DNA from: Jejubacter sp036620675
Lineage (GTDB): Bacteria; Pseudomonadota; Gammaproteobacteria; Enterobacterales; Enterobacteriaceae
Assembly: GCA_036620675.1 (NCBI GenBank)
Contig: JAZHEE010000023.1
Reading direction: 5' to 3' (one strand)
DNA: 64,000 bases
In this document: piece by piece, positions 43,941-52,201 of the stretch
Layout: every line of letters starts with the position of its first letter
Numbering within the stretch: position 1 is the first letter of the stretch
Made by a program: the position numbers and the translations under genes
The notes under the pieces: generated by a model
The model's database searches: none
Told to the model about the DNA's origin: nothing
What the model saw: only the letters and a program-made list of their open reading frames with translations

Positions 43941-44039
43941 ATGTCGCTGAGCTCACTGAATTTTTCACAAAAAACGTTATGTAAACAATGCGTTAATTCT
44001 AATGTTAAAGCGGGGAAGTCGGTTTTGACAGCGCAATAA
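43941..44039 (+). CDS. Possible 32-residue small protein with a CxxC pair
   Basis: ATG 43941 preceded by GGGGGAG with a 5-base spacer. It encodes MSLSSLNFSQKTLCKQCVNS and twelve more residues. The ribosome site is strong. No homologue is known to me, and length alone gives no confidence. Confidence 0.3.
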   Translation: MSLSSLNFSQKTLCKQCVNSNVKAGKSVLTAQ

Positions 44040-44404
44040 ATGTTAAAACTGCTTTGGCCGTTGATGTGGTTAATGATTGACCAGAAGTTGCTGCTGTGTG
44101 GGTGAAAACGAAGAAAAACGCGATGGTCGTTTATTGAGCGGTTTTCGGTTGTAAAACATACGGCGCAGAATTATGCACCTGGCAGCATTCTGATTATTGA
44201 CGATCGCGACGTTTAACAACTTTTTTAGCAGGAAGAGCGATAGCCGACAGGCCTTGTCATACGTGGCCTGTAGCATATTTGCGCAAACAGGTATTGCGGT
44301 TTATTTTTGAGATAAATCCCGGTTCAAATCTTGCCATAAAAGCAGGAGATGCAGGGAGATAAGGTTGACTACGCAGAGAAAATAGGGCTTTATGTAAATA
44401 AATA

Positions 44405-44420
44405 TGTGATCCAGGTCACT
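44405..44420. promoter_or_regulatory. CRP site upstream of proP
   Basis: TGTGATCCAGGTCACT, nine of ten core positions of TGTGA-N6-TCACA, followed by TTGACA (44424-44429). A CRP-controlled promoter is known upstream of E. coli proP. Confidence 0.75.
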
Positions 44421-44679
44421 CTGGTTGACAAAAGAAACCCGGCCTTGACAAAAGGTGCGATTCCGGCGCCGTTCGCGGATCTACATAATGGAGGAAAATG
44501 CCTGCTACGCTATAGCAGGAAGTAACATCAGAAGTTCGGCCCGCTGACTATTAGTCGGGTGGGGCAAAAGGCGAGAAGTGCACTCCCTTAAATTTTTCTG
44601 CCGGGGGCAACCCGTATTTGCACAAAGCTTGCTTCTGGCAGATCGCCTGTAAGGGCGTTTTACCGTTAGAGGATGGAAC

Positions 44680-46185
44680 ATGAAGTTAAGAAGGAAAAAG
44701 GTCAAACCGATAACGCTTAAGGATGTGACCATCATCGATGATGCCAAGCTGCGTAAGGCGATTACCGCCGCGTCGCTGGGTAACGCGATGGAGTGGTTCG
44801 ATTTTGGTGTCTATGGTTTCGTTGCCTACGCACTCGGTAAAGTATTCTTCCCTGGCGCCGATCCCGGCGTGCAAATGATAGCCGCACTGGCGACCTTCTC
44901 AGTCCCATTTTTGATTCGTCCGCTGGGCGGCCTGTTCTTCGGTATGCTGGGCGACAAATATGGCCGTCAGCGTATTCTGTCTATCACGATAGTGATCATG
45001 TCGATCAGTACGTTCTGTATCGGGCTGATACCTTCCCATGCCACCATCGGTATCTGGGCGCCGATATTGCTGCTGTTGTGTAAGATGGCGCAGGGTTTTT
45101 CGGTAGGTGGTGAATATACCGGCGCTTCGATCTTCGTAGCCGAATATTCGCCAGACCGCAAACGCGGTTTTATGGGGAGCTGGCTGGACTTCGGCTCTAT
45201 TGCTGGTTTCGTACTGGGGGCGGGCGTCGTGGTGTTGATCTCCACGGTTGTCGGTGAGGCGAACTTCCTTGACTGGGGTTGGCGTATTCCGTTCTTCCTG
45301 GCGCTGCCGCTGGGCATTATCGGCCTTTATCTGCGCCACGCTCTTGAAGAAACCCCGGCTTTCCAGCAGCACGTCGATAAGCTGGAGCAGGGCGACCGTG
45401 AAGGTCTGCAGGATGGCCCGAAAGTCTCCTTTAAGGAGATCGCTACCAAACACTGGCGCGGCCTACTGGCCTGTATTGGTCTGGTGATTGCCACCAACGT
45501 GACCTACTACATGCTGCTGACCTATATGCCAAGCTACCTTTCCCATAACCTCCATTATTCCGAGGATCATGGGGTGCTTATCATTATTGCCATTATGATT
45601 GGTATGCTGTTCGTACAGCCGGTAATGGGACTGCTGAGCGACCGTTTCGGCCGCCGTCCTTTCGTGCTGTGTGGTAGCGTAGCGCTGATAGCCCTGGCGG
45701 TACCGGCATTTAAGCTTATCAACAGTGATGTTATCGGACTGATTTTCGCTGGTTTGCTGATGCTGGCGGTGATCCTCAACTCCTTCACCGGGGTGATGGC
45801 CTCTTCGCTGCCGGCGATGTTCCCGACGCATATCCGCTACAGCGCTCTGGCCAGCGCCTTTAATATCTCGGTGCTGATTGCCGGTCTTACGCCGACGCTG
45901 GCCGCCTGGCTGGTGGAAAGCACCCAGAACCTGATGATGCCCGCTTACTATCTGATGGTGATAGGCGTCATTGGTCTGATTACTGGCCTGTATATGAAAG
46001 AGACCGCGAATAAACCGCTGAAAGGCGCCACGCCGGCGGCGTCGGATCTGGAAGAAGCGCGTGAAATATTGCAGGAGCATCACGATTACATCGAGCATAA
46101 AATCGAAGATATCGATCGTGAGATCGCTGAACTGGAAGAGAAACGCAATCGCCTGGTGCAGCAGCACCCGCGTATTAACGAGTAA
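44680..46185 (+). CDS. proP: ProP, osmosensory proline/glycine betaine symporter
   Basis: 501-aa MFS H+ symporter almost identical to E. coli ProP. The N-terminal helix 1 region is ITAASLGNAMEWFDFGVYGFVAYALGKVFFPGADP. There are twelve helices. The extended C-terminus forms the regulatory coiled coil (DYIEHKIEDIDREIAELEEKRNRLVQ). It imports proline, betaine and ectoine when osmolality rises, complementing osmVWXY. It is placed between dcp and mar genes, unlike K-12. A Rho-independent terminator follows. Confidence 0.97.
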   Translation: MKLRRKKVKPITLKDVTIIDDAKLRKAITAASLGNAMEWFDFGVYGFVAYALGKVFFPGADPGVQMIAALATFSVPFLIRPLGGLFFGMLGDKYGRQRILSITIVIMSISTFCIGLIPSHATIGIWAPILLLLCKMAQGFSVGGEYTGASIFVAEYSPDRKRGFMGSWLDFGSIAGFVLGAGVVVLISTVVGEANFLDWGWRIPFFLALPLGIIGLYLRHALEETPAFQQHVDKLEQGDREGLQDGPKVSFKEIATKHWRGLLACIGLVIATNVTYYMLLTYMPSYLSHNLHYSEDHGVLIIIAIMIGMLFVQPVMGLLSDRFGRRPFVLCGSVALIALAVPAFKLINSDVIGLIFAGLLMLAVILNSFTGVMASSLPAMFPTHIRYSALASAFNISVLIAGLTPTLAAWLVESTQNLMMPAYYLMVIGVIGLITGLYMKETANKPLKGATPAASDLEEAREILQEHHDYIEHKIEDIDREIAELEEKRNRLVQQHPRINE

Positions 46186-46194
46186 TCCCAAAGG

Positions 46195-46218
46195 GCCCCC
46201 ATCCGGGGGCTTTTTTTT
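46195..46218 (+). terminator. Terminator of proP
   Basis: GCCCCC-ATCC-GGGGGC followed by eight T. Confidence 0.92.
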
Positions 46219-46277
46219 AGGTTCACCGCGGATTGTCGTGAAGCTGGAGTTACCGGCGGCTGTCCTGGCTTCTGGGT

Positions 46278-46350
46278 GAGTATGTCGCGCAGGAGAAGGT
46301 TCCGTTCACCTTAAGGTGATTTATCTTATGTTGGTTGCGGAACCGGTGAA
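46278..46350. repeat. Repeat B, copy 2 (inverted relative to 38329)
   Basis: It contains GGTTCCGTTCACCTTAAGGT and the same flanks as the copy at 38329-38401 on the opposite strand, about 68 of 73 bases identical. Confidence 0.8.
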
Positions 46351-46412
46351 TTAACAGAGAAGCTGTTGCCTGAAGTGAACGGAACAGCCCACCGCATCGA
46401 CATATTCTGCCG
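46346..46412. repeat. Repeat A, copy 3 (inverted relative to 37763)
   Basis: Read on the minus strand it contains CGGCAGAATATGTCGATGCG and ends GCTTCTCTGTTAAT. Here it joins repeat B directly, which defines the undisturbed A-B unit of about 135 bases. Confidence 0.75.
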
Positions 46413-46461
46413 TATTTTGGGAAACAAGCGGCACGCCAATCCGCGATGCCCCTTTTCTTGC

Positions 46462-46674
46462 CTAACGCAGCCGCATCGCCGTAAATTTATTGCGAATCAC
46501 GCCATCATAAAAACGTCCCTTAGAAACGACGGCCAAAAACGTGTGGAAGGTTTTTTCCGGAACGTTGCGATAGCGCCACAGCTGACCATCTTTAAACAGA
46601 ATCTCCAGCTCGCGCATCCCGGTATCGTAGCCAATACTGGCGATTCGTGATGAAGTCACGGGGTGTCTGTTCAT
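46462..46674 (-). CDS. KTSC domain protein
   Basis: 70 aa, consisting almost entirely of a KTSC domain: VTSSRIASIGYDTGMRELEILFKDGQLWRYRNVPEKTFHTFLAVVSKGRFYDGVIRNKF. The domain is often found alone or fused to lysyl-tRNA synthetase-like proteins and phage genes. Its role is unknown. No operon partner is evident. Confidence 0.8.
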   Translation of the reverse strand: MNRHPVTSSRIASIGYDTGMRELEILFKDGQLWRYRNVPEKTFHTFLAVVSKGRFYDGVIRNKFTAMRLR

Positions 46675-46779
46675 TCTTGTGGCTCCGCTGCGCTTAAGTA
46701 CCGTATAAAAACATACGCAAATTTTCAGCCAACGATCAACTGGCAGGGAGTACGATTTAACGATGGTACGAAAATAAAC

Positions 46780-46965
46780 ATGCTGAAAGATTATCTGATT
46801 ATCGCCATGCTCACGGTAGTGGCGGGTTGGAAGATTAGCCTGCCAGTAATGGGATTATTGATTTTGTGGTGCTGGCGGCGCCGACATATCGTCTGGGGCT
46901 TGCTGTTCGGGGCGGGATTTTTGTGGATAGCGCTGGCGGCCTGGCAGTTTGAGAAGTATCTGTGA
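46780..46965 (+). CDS. Small inner-membrane protein, two helices
   Basis: 61-aa hydrophobic protein (MLKDYLIIAMLTVVAGWKIS...) with two predicted membrane helices separated by CWRRRH, a basic cytoplasmic turn. The first part of the frame (from 46663) has no membrane character, so ATG 46780 is taken. The ribosome site is weak. Family not recognised. Confidence 0.5.
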   Translation: MLKDYLIIAMLTVVAGWKISLPVMGLLILWCWRRRHIVWGLLFGAGFLWIALAAWQFEKYL

Positions 46966-46992
46966 ATGCCGCCGTGGCGGCATTCATTGTGC

Positions 46993-47196
46993 TTAGTTCA
47001 TGCCGAGGCGGATAAGCTCCACGGGCTGATACCGACCTTCACAACCCTCGATTTCCACCGTCTTCGAGCGGCGCAGGTCGCCAGGCGACATGCCGTCGCC
47101 GTGGATTGCGGTAATCACGCCCGTCTGGCCGGTGCCGTTAATCATAACGCGGCTGCCGGTGGTAATAGAATTGCGATTGCGGTCATAGGTCATCAT
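46993..47196 (-). CDS. Conserved small hypothetical protein with a KOW-like start
   Basis: 67 aa: MMTYDRNRNSITTGSRVMINGTGQTGVITAIHGDG followed by RRSKTVEIEGCEGRYQPVELIRLGMN. The GSRVMINGTGQTGVI segment looks like a KOW or SH3-type beta turn. GAGGAG lies 8 bases before the ATG, so expression is likely. I recall similar short proteins in enterobacteria but cannot name a symbol or function. Confidence 0.65.
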   Translation of the reverse strand: MMTYDRNRNSITTGSRVMINGTGQTGVITAIHGDGMSPGDLRRSKTVEIEGCEGRYQPVELIRLGMN

Positions 47197-47297
47197 TGTG
47201 GTTTCTCCTCTGAATGAAAGTGAGCAATTCAGACGCTGTTATTCTGGAATATTCTGAGCAAACAGGGCGTTGATCGCGATCAATTCGAATGTTTTCA

Positions 47298-47313
47298 TGT
47301 GATTTTCGTCACA
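47298..47313. promoter_or_regulatory. Perfect CRP site
   Basis: TGTGATTTTCGTCACA matches TGTGA-N6-TCACA at every core position. It lies about 100 bases before the UbiB-like kinase gene and about 100 bases upstream of the divergent small gene at 47196. Confidence 0.75.
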
Positions 47314-47414
47314 TAATTACAGTAGTGGCGCTGCGGCCCGTTAGCCGCTAATGTGTGAATCATTATGCACCGCATACGGCGGCGCAGGCTGAATCAGGGA
47401 GGCTTTTCGCCAGG

Positions 47415-49055
47415 ATGTTAAAGATGATGCTGGTCACGGCCCGTGACAGGGTACGGCTGACGGAAATTACTTCGGTTCTGATCCGTTATGGGTTGCAGGA
47501 TATCGCCCGAATGCTGGGGCTGACGACGCTGCGCGACAGCATTCGCCGCGATCGCGAACAGGCCCGGGTACAGAGCATGCCCGAGCGACTGCGGCACGCT
47601 CTGGAAGAGCTGGGGCCGACCTTTGTTAAACTCGGGCAGATCCTGGCGACCCGCACCGATTTGCTGGATCCCGCCTGGACCGACGAACTGGAAAAATTAC
47701 ACAGTCAGGCCAGAGCGCTTCCCTGGGAAAGTCTGGCGGGCCAGATATGTGAAGATTTGGGCGCCGAGCCGGAGCAGGTTTTCGCTGAGTTCGATCGCAC
47801 GCCGATCGCCGCCGCGTCGATGGCGCAAATTTATCGCGCCAGGCTCCATAGCGGCGAGGCGGTCGTGGTGAAGGTGCTACGCCCCGGCCTGGAAAAGACT
47901 ATCCGGGCCGATCTGCGGCTACTGACCTTTCTGGCGGGCGCGCTGGAAGAACAGAGTAGTCAACTGGCGCGCTATCATCCGAGCCAGATTGTACTGGGCC
48001 TTGCTACTGCCTTGAACCACGAGCTGGATCTCACCCAGGAAGCCAGTAACTGTGAGCAGCTCGCTCACTGCTTTGCCGATGACCCACAGGTGGTCATTCC
48101 CGCCATCCACTGGGCCTGGACTTCACCGCGTCTGATGGTACAGGAGTTCTTACCGGGAATGACGCCGGAAAGTCCGCAGCAGTTGACTGACGCCGGGCTG
48201 GATGGCCATATTCTTGCACGAGAAGGAGCTCGGGCGTTTATGGAGATGGTGCTGGAGCATCGTTTGTGGCATGCCGATCCTCACCCCGGAAATGTGATGG
48301 CCCTGGAAGGAAACCGGGTTGGTTTCATCGATTTCGGGATGGTGGGGCGCCTGAGCGAGCGGCGGCGCAATCAGTTGCTGATGATGCTGGATGCCATTGC
48401 CGCTCGCCAGAACGAAGGTATTATCAATGCCCTGATCGAATGGTCGGGGGATGAGGCCATCGATATTAACCGCTTTGAGCTGGCGGCGCAGAATTTCCTC
48501 GATAAGCAGGGGGCGGCGCCAATGAAGCTCAGTAAGGCGCTGGCGGATCTGCTGGCGATGGTTCGCGAATTCCGGCTGGCGCTGCCGCCAGATCTGGCGC
48601 TGCTGTTTAAGGCGCTGATTACCGCCGATGGGGTGCTGCAGCGTCTGGATCCCGGTTTTGACATCGTCGCTACGCTGCGCCCGATGCTGCGTGAAGTCGT
48701 GATGCGGCGCTACCGGCCAGGCGACGCCCGCCGTCGCCTGCTGGCGCTGGGGGCACAGGTACTGGATGCCGGTGAAGAGTTGCCCCAGACGCTGCGCCTG
48801 ATGTTACGCCGTCTGAAGTTGGGGAAGGTCAATGCCGATCTGGAAATTAAGAATATCGGGATGCTCGGTCGCGCCCTTGAGCGCGCGGCGGTTACGCTGG
48901 CGATTGCGGTAGTGACGGCGGCATTCGCGCTGGGGATAACGCCCTGGCTGATGGCTAGCGGATGGCATCTCTGGGGGATCCCCATCTTTCCGGTGCTGGG
49001 CCTGCTGGCCTGCGGTGCAGGCATTTTTCTGCTGGTGCTGCGATTGCGCCGTTAG
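47415..49055 (+). CDS. UbiB/ABC1-family atypical kinase
   Basis: 546-aa ABC1/ADCK/UbiB family protein. The KxGQ motif ELGPTFVKLGQILATRTDLL replaces the usual P-loop. The ATP-binding Lys is in AVVVKVLRPG, the catalytic loop is LWHADPHPGNVM and the metal Asp is in GFIDFGMVG. Two C-terminal membrane helices follow (about residues 490-545). It differs from the canonical ubiB of the ubiquinone operon and appears to be a paralogue. Start uncertain: ATG 47415 has GGGAGG upstream with a long spacer, and a GTG at 47355 without a ribosome site is also possible. A perfect CRP site precedes it. Confidence 0.82.
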   Translation: MLKMMLVTARDRVRLTEITSVLIRYGLQDIARMLGLTTLRDSIRRDREQARVQSMPERLRHALEELGPTFVKLGQILATRTDLLDPAWTDELEKLHSQARALPWESLAGQICEDLGAEPEQVFAEFDRTPIAAASMAQIYRARLHSGEAVVVKVLRPGLEKTIRADLRLLTFLAGALEEQSSQLARYHPSQIVLGLATALNHELDLTQEASNCEQLAHCFADDPQVVIPAIHWAWTSPRLMVQEFLPGMTPESPQQLTDAGLDGHILAREGARAFMEMVLEHRLWHADPHPGNVMALEGNRVGFIDFGMVGRLSERRRNQLLMMLDAIAARQNEGIINALIEWSGDEAIDINRFELAAQNFLDKQGAAPMKLSKALADLLAMVREFRLALPPDLALLFKALITADGVLQRLDPGFDIVATLRPMLREVVMRRYRPGDARRRLLALGAQVLDAGEELPQTLRLMLRRLKLGKVNADLEIKNIGMLGRALERAAVTLAIAVVTAAFALGITPWLMASGWHLWGIPIFPVLGLLACGAGIFLLVLRLRR

Positions 49056-49178
49056 TCCGTCTGTTTAACCTTTGTTGACGTTATCTTCGCTACAGTGGCT
49101 CAGCAATCCGCCGCGTCCGGCAGAGGCGTGGCGTATAAATACCCAGAAAATAAAACGATCTATCCATGCAAGCTTGAA

Positions 49179-49203
49179 CCGCCAGTCGCTGGCGGTTTTT
49201 TTT
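49179..49203 (+). terminator. Terminator after the UbiB-like gene
   Basis: CCGCCAG-TCG-CTGGCGG followed by eight T, 124 bases after the stop. Confidence 0.85.
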
Positions 49204-49204
49204 C

Positions 49205-49760
49205 GCCCGGCGGCCGTATAGGCCAGAAATATATGGCTGTTTCCCGGTATTATTTCCTCTTTTGCACTTTACCCGATAAACAGCCCCCGCCGTATTAACT
49301 CATTTTGATCGATGGCATTTATTCAACTCAGGCAAACGCTGAATTGCGTGAAGATGACGCAGCCGATGGTAAGGAAATGCTCCCTATAGCGCCCTGACGA
49401 GCATTTGTAACAGCGTCAGAAGAACAGGCGACGGAACAAACGGACTGATACGCTGACGCAGCCTTTCCCACCAGCGCTGCCGCGACTGCCAGCAGCGAGG
49501 GGGGAATATCTTCGGGATTCAGCGCGTCGAGCCACCACAATCCGACGGTCAGGCCAGGCTGGCGGTGGTGAAGACGACGCCCGGCCCTGGTATCAGCTGT
49601 CGTTCAGCAGACATTCTTAATTCCCCGTGAGTGATTAACCGGCGCCAGCGTAGCGGGTTTCGTCAGCTAACGAACTATGTTCGGGCTCAGAATGAATTTT
49701 TTTCATGGTTGATGAATTTTCCTCGTTTGCATCACAGGCATTCTGCTGTCATTGTTTCGG
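49205..49760. other. Gene-poor stretch, possible decayed reading frames
   Basis: About 550 bases without a convincing intact gene. On the minus strand three frames each hold a short protein-like run (for example VGLWWLDALNPEDIPPSLLA at about 49540-49480 and RQRWWERLRQRISPFVPSPV at about 49470-49410). They are broken by stops and lack a usable start. A small degraded gene is possible. I see nothing else. Confidence 0.3.
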
Positions 49761-49766
49761 ACATGC

Positions 49767-49782
49767 AGCCATCCAGATGGCT
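49767..49782. promoter_or_regulatory. Possible tandem MetJ boxes
   Basis: AGCCATCC-AGATGGCT, two adjacent 8-mers matching AGACGTCT at 5 and 6 of 8 positions and forming a 7-bp dyad. It lies about 55 bases before the MetE-like gene. Confidence 0.35.
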
Positions 49783-49837
49783 AAAAATTCAATACGACAA
49801 TTATCACCCGGCTGAACTACCGGGAGAGGAGAGCAGC

Positions 49838-50941
49838 ATGCAACGACAACAGGCACCGTTCCGCGCCGATGTGGTGGGGAGTTTTTTACGTCCGGACAGC
49901 ATTAAACGCGCTCGTGAGCAGTTTGCCGCCGGGGAGATCGACGCCGCCGCGCTGCGCAAAGTGGAAGATGAGGCGATCCGCGATGTGGTACAGCAACAGT
50001 GTGCCTGCGGTCTGCATGTGGTTACTGATGGTGAATTCCGTCGTGCCTGGTGGCATTTTGACTTCTTCGACGGGCTGGAAGGCACGGAACCCTTCGAGAC
50101 CGAGCACGGCATCCAGTTTAACGGCGTGCAGACCAAAGCTCGCGGTATTCGGGTGGTGGGACGGGTGAAATTCGGCGATCACCCGATGCTGGAGGATTTT
50201 CGCTATCTGAAGAGCATCAGCGGTGATGCCTGCCCAAAAATGACGATTCCCAGCCCCAGCGTCCTGCACTTCCGCGGTGGTCGCGAAACCATCGACCGTA
50301 CCGTTTATCCGGAGCTGGACGCGTACTTCGACGATCTGGCCATCGCCTGGCGCGACGCCATTCGCGCTTTTTACGACGCGGGCTGCCGTTACCTGCAACT
50401 TGATGATACCGTCTGGGCCTATTTGTGCTCCGACGAACAGCGTCGTCTGGTGCGGGAGCGTGGCGATGACCCCGACGAACTGGCGCGTACCTATGCCCGG
50501 GTTCTGAATAAGGCGCTGGAAGGTAAACCTCAGGATCTGACGGTCGGGCTTCATGTATGCCGCGGCAATTTCCGCTCCACCTGGATCTCCGAAGGGGGCT
50601 ATGAGCCGGTGGCGGAAGTGCTATTCGGCACCGTCAATATCGACGCCTTTTTCCTGGAATACGATAACGATCGCTCCGGGGATTTCAGCCCGCTGCGCCA
50701 TATTCGTCCCGGCAATCAGCAGGTGGTACTGGGGCTTATCACCACCAAGAACGGCGAGCTGGAAAATCCGCAAGGCGTGAAGGCGCGCCTGCAGGAAGCG
50801 GCGCAATATGTTGATATCAATCAGATCTGCCTGAGCCCGCAGTGTGGTTTTGCCTCCACTGAAGAGGGCAATAGCCTGAGCGAAGGGCAACAGTGGGATA
50901 AAGTCCGGCTGGTGACCCGCCTGGCGGGAGAAGTCTGGTAA
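49838..50941 (+). CDS. Cobalamin-independent methionine synthase C-terminal-like methyltransferase (YxjG-type)
   Basis: 367-aa single-domain relative of the MetE catalytic half. It begins FRADVVGSFLRP, typical of this group. The zinc ligands are His and Cys in GLHVCRGN (about residues 237-240) and Cys in SPQCGFAST (about 333). The folate-binding N-terminal half of MetE is absent. Such proteins are thought to methylate homocysteine from another donor. GGGAGAGGAGAGCAGC gives a strong ribosome site. A MetJ-like dyad lies upstream, consistent with a role in methionine supply. Confidence 0.82.
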   Translation: MQRQQAPFRADVVGSFLRPDSIKRAREQFAAGEIDAAALRKVEDEAIRDVVQQQCACGLHVVTDGEFRRAWWHFDFFDGLEGTEPFETEHGIQFNGVQTKARGIRVVGRVKFGDHPMLEDFRYLKSISGDACPKMTIPSPSVLHFRGGRETIDRTVYPELDAYFDDLAIAWRDAIRAFYDAGCRYLQLDDTVWAYLCSDEQRRLVRERGDDPDELARTYARVLNKALEGKPQDLTVGLHVCRGNFRSTWISEGGYEPVAEVLFGTVNIDAFFLEYDNDRSGDFSPLRHIRPGNQQVVLGLITTKNGELENPQGVKARLQEAAQYVDINQICLSPQCGFASTEEGNSLSEGQQWDKVRLVTRLAGEVW

Positions 50942-50983
50942 ACGGGAGCGGCCCGGTCTGCGCCGGGCCAGTAGTGGTATAAC

Positions 50984-51184
50984 TCAGGGCTGGATATGGT
51001 ACAGCGGCATGTCCAGCTGAGCCGGATTATCGCGGCCTGCGCCTGGATCCATACCTTCCCAGGGAATATGGCCGGGCATAATCATCGCATTACGTGATGT
51101 CTGTGGTTGTGGCAGACAGGGGTCGGCCAGCGCGCCAAAGGGAAAGGTTGTCAGCAGCGCGGCCAGGGTCAATATAGGTTTCAT
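50984..51184 (-). CDS. marB: MarB, small periplasmic protein of the mar operon
   Basis: 66-aa precursor with a signal peptide (MKPILTLAALLTTFPFGALA). The short mature part includes MPGHIPWEGMDPGAGRDNPAQLDMPLYH, resembling E. coli MarB in length, N-terminal MKP and the HPPFDLNHMGTGSD-type region. It is the third gene of marRAB. MarB is reported to dampen marA expression; the mechanism is unclear. Confidence 0.82.
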   Translation of the reverse strand: MKPILTLAALLTTFPFGALADPCLPQPQTSRNAMIMPGHIPWEGMDPGAGRDNPAQLDMPLYHIQP

Positions 51185-51251
51185 TGGCTTCCTGACTCGC
51201 CCGGTGCGGGCTTAATAGGTTCAGGCAGGCGTGAAGAGCCTGCCGACGGGC

Positions 51252-51662
51252 CTAACTATTACAACCGTTGTAGCCATAGCCGCTGTGGTAGTGATTCAGC
51301 GGATAAAGATACCGGGACTCGCCTTGCATATTGGTCACGCGATACTTATGGGGCGGTACGGAAAAATAATTTTTAAACGTACGGGTCAACGTCTGCTGGG
51401 ATTCAAAACCATAGCGTTCGGCCAGGTAGAGAATCGGCTCATCGCTTTCTTTTAGCTTCTGGGCAATCTCAGTCAATTTGCGATTGCGGATATACTGACC
51501 CAGCGAATGGCCGGTTTCTTTCTTAAACATCCTCTGTAAGTGCCATTTGGAGTAACCGGAACGCTCGGAAACTTTATCCAGCGAAAGCGGGGACTCCAGG
51601 TTGTCTTCAATCCAGTCCAAAATGCTATGAATCGTAACCGCATCATTATTGCGTCTGGACAT
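51252..51662 (-). CDS. marA: MarA, AraC-family activator of multidrug resistance
   Basis: 136 aa, slightly longer than the 127-129 of E. coli through a Tyr/Gly-rich tail (YHSGYGYNGCNS). Two helix-turn-helix units are conserved: LSLDKVSERSGYSKWHLQRMFKKETGHSLGQYIR and ILYLAERYGFESQQTLTRTFKNYF. It binds marboxes as a monomer and activates acrAB, micF, its own operon and others. The second of two adjacent ATGs (51662) is preferred for spacing to GAGGTGAG and for agreement with E. coli (MSRRN). Confidence 0.96.
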   Translation of the reverse strand: MSRRNNDAVTIHSILDWIEDNLESPLSLDKVSERSGYSKWHLQRMFKKETGHSLGQYIRNRKLTEIAQKLKESDEPILYLAERYGFESQQTLTRTFKNYFSVPPHKYRVTNMQGESRYLYPLNHYHSGYGYNGCNS

Positions 51663-51687
51663 CATCTCACCTCATATAATTATACTT

Positions 51688-52122
51688 TTACGGCAGAATC
51701 TTCTTGAGCAGGCATTCAAGATGAACCACCTCATCCGCCGTAAGATTTCTTGTTAATTCCTGGTGCAGGCTTTGCCCTACAAGCTGATGACAACGCTCGC
51801 ACAGCTCAGCGCCGGTGGGCGTGAGGCGAATCAGCACGCCGCGTTTGTCATGGGGATTCGGCAGACGCTCAATCCAGCCCTTGCAGGTGAGGCGGTCGAG
51901 CATTCGGGTCAGGGCACCCAGATCCACCGATAATCTCTTTTTTAACTCCACCGGTGTGGCACTGACTTCGCAGTGAATAGTACACAACACTCTAAACTGC
52001 GATGCCGTAATACCCAGTGGAGACAGGTAATCATTCAACAAGCGGTCTTTATGCTGGTTAGCCAGCGTGATCAGACGTCCCAGAGGGACGATTTGATTAA
52101 ACAGATCGCTCGATTCATTCAA
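51688..52122 (-). CDS. marR: MarR, repressor of the mar operon
   Basis: 144-aa winged-helix repressor. The conserved core ESSDLFNQIVPLGRLITLANQHKDRLLNDYLSPLGIT and the DNA-binding segment SVDLGALTRMLDRLTCKGWIERLPNPHDKRGV match E. coli, including the Cys of the redox/copper switch region. The start is TTG 52122, which aligns with the E. coli GTG start (MKSTSDLFNE). The frame extends to 52152, but that would run through operator site II. Salicylate and other phenolics relieve repression in E. coli. Confidence 0.95.
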   Translation of the reverse strand: MNESSDLFNQIVPLGRLITLANQHKDRLLNDYLSPLGITASQFRVLCTIHCEVSATPVELKKRLSVDLGALTRMLDRLTCKGWIERLPNPHDKRGVLIRLTPTGAELCERCHQLVGQSLHQELTRNLTADEVVHLECLLKKILP

Positions 52123-52127
52123 GATAG

Positions 52128-52175
52128 TTGCCCAGGCAAGTACATTAGTCACGTGAGATATTATTGCCCGGGCAA
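52128..52175 (-). promoter_or_regulatory. marO operator with two MarR sites and promoter
   Basis: On the minus strand site I TTGCCCGGGCAA (52164-52175) lies between TTGACT (-35) and TAATAT (-10) with a 17-base spacer. Site II TTGCCTGGGCAA (52128-52139) lies just before marR. This copies the E. coli marO layout. Confidence 0.92.
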
Positions 52176-52201
52176 GAGTAAGTCAACTAACTTAAAGTGG
52201 G

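Noticed and set aside
44070..44276. 68-aa minus-strand ORF upstream of proP
   Set aside because: Composition looks random, there is no ribosome site, and it lies in a promoter-type region.
49328..49612. Minus-strand frames suggesting a small gene (WWLDALNPEDIPPSLL...)
   Set aside because: No single frame has both a start and a sensible length, and no family is recognised. It is kept only as a note on the gene-poor stretch.
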